Source: Nitrospirota bacterium
GTDB lineage: Bacteria; Nitrospirota; Thermodesulfovibrionia; JACRGW01
Direction: 5' to 3'
Assembly (NCBI GenBank): GCA_016212195.1
Contig: JACRGW010000159.1
Span: forward strand, 1 to 8,039
DNA length: 8,039 bases
The notes beneath the pieces were generated by a model, which saw only the letters and a list, made by a program, of their open reading frames with translations, had not been told where the DNA came from and did no database searches. The position numbers and the translations under genes are program-made. Position 1 is the first letter of the stretch. Each line of letters opens with the position of its first letter. Shown here one piece after another: positions 6,517 through 8,039 of the stretch.

Positions 6517-6545
6517 TTGACGAAAGTGTATATCTGTATTATGAT
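6517..6545 (+). promoter_or_regulatory. Putative sigma70-type promoter of tyrS, predicting a leaderless mRNA
   Basis: TTGACG (6517-6522, 5 of 6) and TATGAT (6540-6545, 5 of 6) are separated by the optimal 17 bp. Counting the last base of the -10 hexamer as -7 puts +1 at 6552, which is the A of the tyrS ATG. No Shine-Dalgarno is present before that ATG, consistent with initiation on a leaderless message. Confidence 0.65.
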
Positions 6546-6551
6546 AATCAA

Positions 6552-7772
6552 ATGTTATCTATTAAAAAACAGCTTGAGATTATTAAACGTGGTGCTTTAG
6601 AGATAATCCGGGAAGATGAACTTATAAGAAAGCTCGAAATCTCACTTCAAGCAGGTAGGCCTTTAAGGATAAAGGCCGGTTTTGACCCCACTGCTCCAGA
6701 TATCCATCTTGGACATACAGTACTCCTCAACAAGATGAGACAGCTCCAGGATCTGGGACATGAAATTATATTCCTTATAGGTGATTTTACAGGAATAATC
6801 GGGGATCCGACAGGCAGAGTAGAGGCGCGGAGACCATTAACACAGGATGAGATCGAGAAGAACGCCGAGACATACAGGAAACAGGTCTTTAAAGTCCTTG
6901 ATCCTGAGAAGACAAAGGTCAGATTCAATAGCGAGTGGTTGTCGAAAATGTCTGTAAATGACTTTCTCGAACTCGGCTCCAAACAGACTGTAGCTCGAAT
7001 GCTCGAGAGGGACGATTTCAGTAAGAGATTTAAAGATGGGATTGATATAACCATACTTGAATTCTACTATCCACTTTTCCAGGCCTACGACTCCGTTGCG
7101 CTGAAGGCAGATATCGAGCTTGGTGGTTCGGACCAGAAATTCAACCTCTTAATGGGAAGGATCATCCAGCGGAGATACGGTCAGGAGGAACAGGTTCTTA
7201 TACTGATGCCCCTCTTGGAGGGTACAGACGGAATGAACAAGATGAGTAAGAGCCTCGGAAATTACATTGGTATCGACGAACCACCGAAAGAGATCTTCGG
7301 AAAGATCATGTCTATAAGTGATGAGTTGATGTTAAAGTATTATGACCTTTTAAGCCATATGTCACTGGATGAACTTAACGAGTTAAAGGAGGGATTAAGA
7401 AACGGAAATATCCACCCTAAAAAGGTAAAGGAAGATCTTGCCTGCGAGATTGTAGAAAGATACCGGGGAAAAGATGAATCTATGAAGGCAAAAGAAGAGT
7501 TTGAGCATATCTTTAAAAAGAAAGGTATCCCGGAGGAAATACAAAAGGTCACTATAAAAGTTACTGATAAAGCGAATATCAACTGGCTTCCGCAGATAAT
7601 GAAGGATAATGGTCTTACAAAGAGTACAAGCGAAGCGAAAAGGTTAATTATTCAGGGTGGGGTAAAGATTAATGATAATACTGTAACAGATCCAAATGCT
7701 AAACTTGAGCAAGGTGAATATATAATTAAGGCCGGCAAAAGAAGATTTTTGAAGGTAGTAATAAAAGATTGA
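6552..7772 (+). CDS. tyrS: Tyrosyl-tRNA synthetase
   Basis: This cytoplasmic class I aminoacyl-tRNA synthetase charges tRNA-Tyr with tyrosine. With ATG 6552 the protein is 406 residues. It shows the ATP-binding HIGH-type motif HLGH in PDIHLGHTVLL (residues 52-55), the tyrosine-site segment GGSDQKFNLLMGR (about 191-203), the KMSKS loop (230-234), and a C-terminal S4 RNA-binding domain (about 344-406, containing SEAKRLIIQGGVKIN). The variants place it in the TyrZ-like branch of bacterial TyrRS. The frame is open back to a TTG at 6486, but those 22 codons contain the promoter, have no Shine-Dalgarno and do not resemble the family N-terminus, whereas MLSIKKQLEIIKRG does. No T-box leader is visible. 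No hairpin terminator separates it from the rRNA promoter downstream. Confidence 0.95.
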   Translation: MLSIKKQLEIIKRGALEIIREDELIRKLEISLQAGRPLRIKAGFDPTAPDIHLGHTVLLNKMRQLQDLGHEIIFLIGDFTGIIGDPTGRVEARRPLTQDEIEKNAETYRKQVFKVLDPEKTKVRFNSEWLSKMSVNDFLELGSKQTVARMLERDDFSKRFKDGIDITILEFYYPLFQAYDSVALKADIELGGSDQKFNLLMGRIIQRRYGQEEQVLILMPLLEGTDGMNKMSKSLGNYIGIDEPPKEIFGKIMSISDELMLKYYDLLSHMSLDELNELKEGLRNGNIHPKKVKEDLACEIVERYRGKDESMKAKEEFEHIFKKKGIPEEIQKVTIKVTDKANINWLPQIMKDNGLTKSTSEAKRLIIQGGVKINDNTVTDPNAKLEQGEYIIKAGKRRFLKVVIKD

Positions 7773-7803
7773 AAAGAATTCTCCAAACTAATGAAAATAG
7801 TTA

Positions 7804-7832
7804 TTGACAAAGAGTTTTGAATAGGTTAAATT
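7804..7832 (+). promoter_or_regulatory. Putative rRNA operon promoter
   Basis: A perfect -35 TTGACA (7804-7809) is followed after 17 bp by TAAATT (7827-7832, 4 of 6), or after 16 bp by TTAAAT. The predicted start is near 7839, about 100 nt before the 16S 5' end, a normal rRNA leader length. A second perfect -10-like TATAAT at 7851-7856 lacks a clear -35 and could be a tandem promoter or chance. The A+T-rich stretch upstream could act as an UP element. Confidence 0.6.
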
Positions 7833-7863
7833 ACTAATCCTTTTGGAAGTTATAATTCCTTCC

Positions 7864-7876
7864 GATCTTTGAAAAC
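7864..7876 (+). promoter_or_regulatory. boxA-like antitermination site in the rRNA leader
   Basis: GATCTTTGAAAAC matches the E. coli rrn boxA (GCTCTTTAACAAT) at about 9 of 13 positions. It also closely resembles the CTTTGAAAACT element common in 16S leaders of other phyla. Its place between the promoter and 16S fits NusB/NusE loading. This is a motif-level call. Confidence 0.55.
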
Positions 7877-7912
7877 TAAATAGTGTGTGCTTGGCGGGTT
7901 TTTTTGTCAATT

Positions 7913-7931
7913 TCCTGAGATAAAATCAGGA
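7913..7931 (+). other. Small hairpin in the pre-16S leader, flanked by two T7 runs
   Basis: TCCTGA (7913-7918) and TCAGGA (7926-7931) form a 6-bp stem with a 7-nt loop. T7 runs lie at 7899-7905, after GGCGGG, and at 7936-7942, four bases past the hairpin and running into the mature 16S end. It may be part of leader folding or of 16S 5' processing. It resembles a weak terminator but stands where full antitermination is expected. Confidence 0.4.
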
Positions 7932-7937
7932 CAAGTT

Positions 7938-8039
7938 TTTTTGGAGAGTTTGATCCTGGCTCAGAACGATCGCTGGCGGTGCGCTTAACACATGCAAGTC
8001 GGACGCTGTTTGACAGGCTCACAGTGTATCTCAGAAGGG
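7938..8039 (+). rRNA. rrs: 16S ribosomal RNA, 5' end (partial, continues past the window)
   Basis: The conserved 27F-region AGAGTTTGATCCTGGCTCAG lies at 7945-7964. It is followed by CGCTGGCGG and TTAACACATGCAAGTCG, all diagnostic of the 16S 5' domain. Aligning AGAGTTTGATC with E. coli position 8 puts the mature 5' end near 7938. The V1 segment contains a possible helix 6 hairpin, ACGCTGT (8003-8009) with ACAGTGT (8021-8027). Some bases differ from the common bacterial form: GAACGATCGC rather than GAACGAACGC, and GGTGCGCTTAAC. This suggests a less-sampled lineage. About 100 nt is visible. Confidence 0.95.

Noticed and set aside
6486..6551. TTG 6486 as the tyrS start, adding 22 residues
   Set aside because: The stretch contains a good promoter, no Shine-Dalgarno precedes the TTG, and the added residues do not resemble TyrRS N-termini.
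6376..6551. T-box riboswitch upstream of tyrS
   Set aside because: No T-box sequence, specifier stem or terminator hairpin is visible, and the predicted transcript has no leader.

Overview
The window is an ordinary chromosomal housekeeping region of a moderately A+T-rich Gram-negative-type bacterium that uses many AGA/AGG and ATA codons. The order aroA-cmk-plsC-ispH-rpsA-sppA-ihfB extends the aroA-cmk-rpsA-ihfB order of Proteobacteria. The additions (ispH before rpsA, sppA after it) are familiar from former Deltaproteobacteria such as Geobacter and from similar deep lineages. From memory I would place the organism near Desulfobacterota/Nitrospirota or a neighbouring candidate phylum. Only about 100 nt of the 16S rRNA gene is visible, which is too little to decide.

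Layout. Positions 2-670 hold the 3' part of aroA (EPSP synthase). Positions 671-773 carry a small inverted-repeat element made of two hairpins with complementary loops. A tightly packed plus-strand run follows: cmk (CMP kinase), plsC (lysophosphatidate acyltransferase), ispH (isoprenoid reductase), rpsA (six-domain ribosomal protein S1) and sppA (signal peptide peptidase). Gaps in this run are 8-9 nt or the genes overlap, so it is very probably one transcription unit. ihfB (IHF/HU-family DNA-bending protein) follows after an 80-nt gap with its own apparent promoter. A minus-strand gene for a hemerythrin-like di-iron protein converges on ihfB and is divergent from tyrS (tyrosyl-tRNA synthetase). 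After tyrS, positions 7773-7937 hold a ribosomal RNA promoter, a boxA-like site and a leader, and a 16S rRNA gene begins at about 7938 and runs off the window.

How it works together. The operon mixes aromatic amino acid, nucleotide, phospholipid and isoprenoid synthesis with translation and membrane proteolysis, a growth-linked set. The hemerythrin gene is the only obvious stress or oxygen-related gene. Its upstream region contains a palindrome of the FNR/CRP type (TGAT-N4-ATCA) placed about 42 bp before a predicted start site, the position expected for direct activation.

Nothing here looks like a new defence, mobile or secondary-metabolite system. The most useful observations are regulatory: the FNR-type site, a tyrS promoter whose predicted start coincides with the ATG (a leaderless message), and the repeat element that sits where the cmk ribosome-binding region should be.
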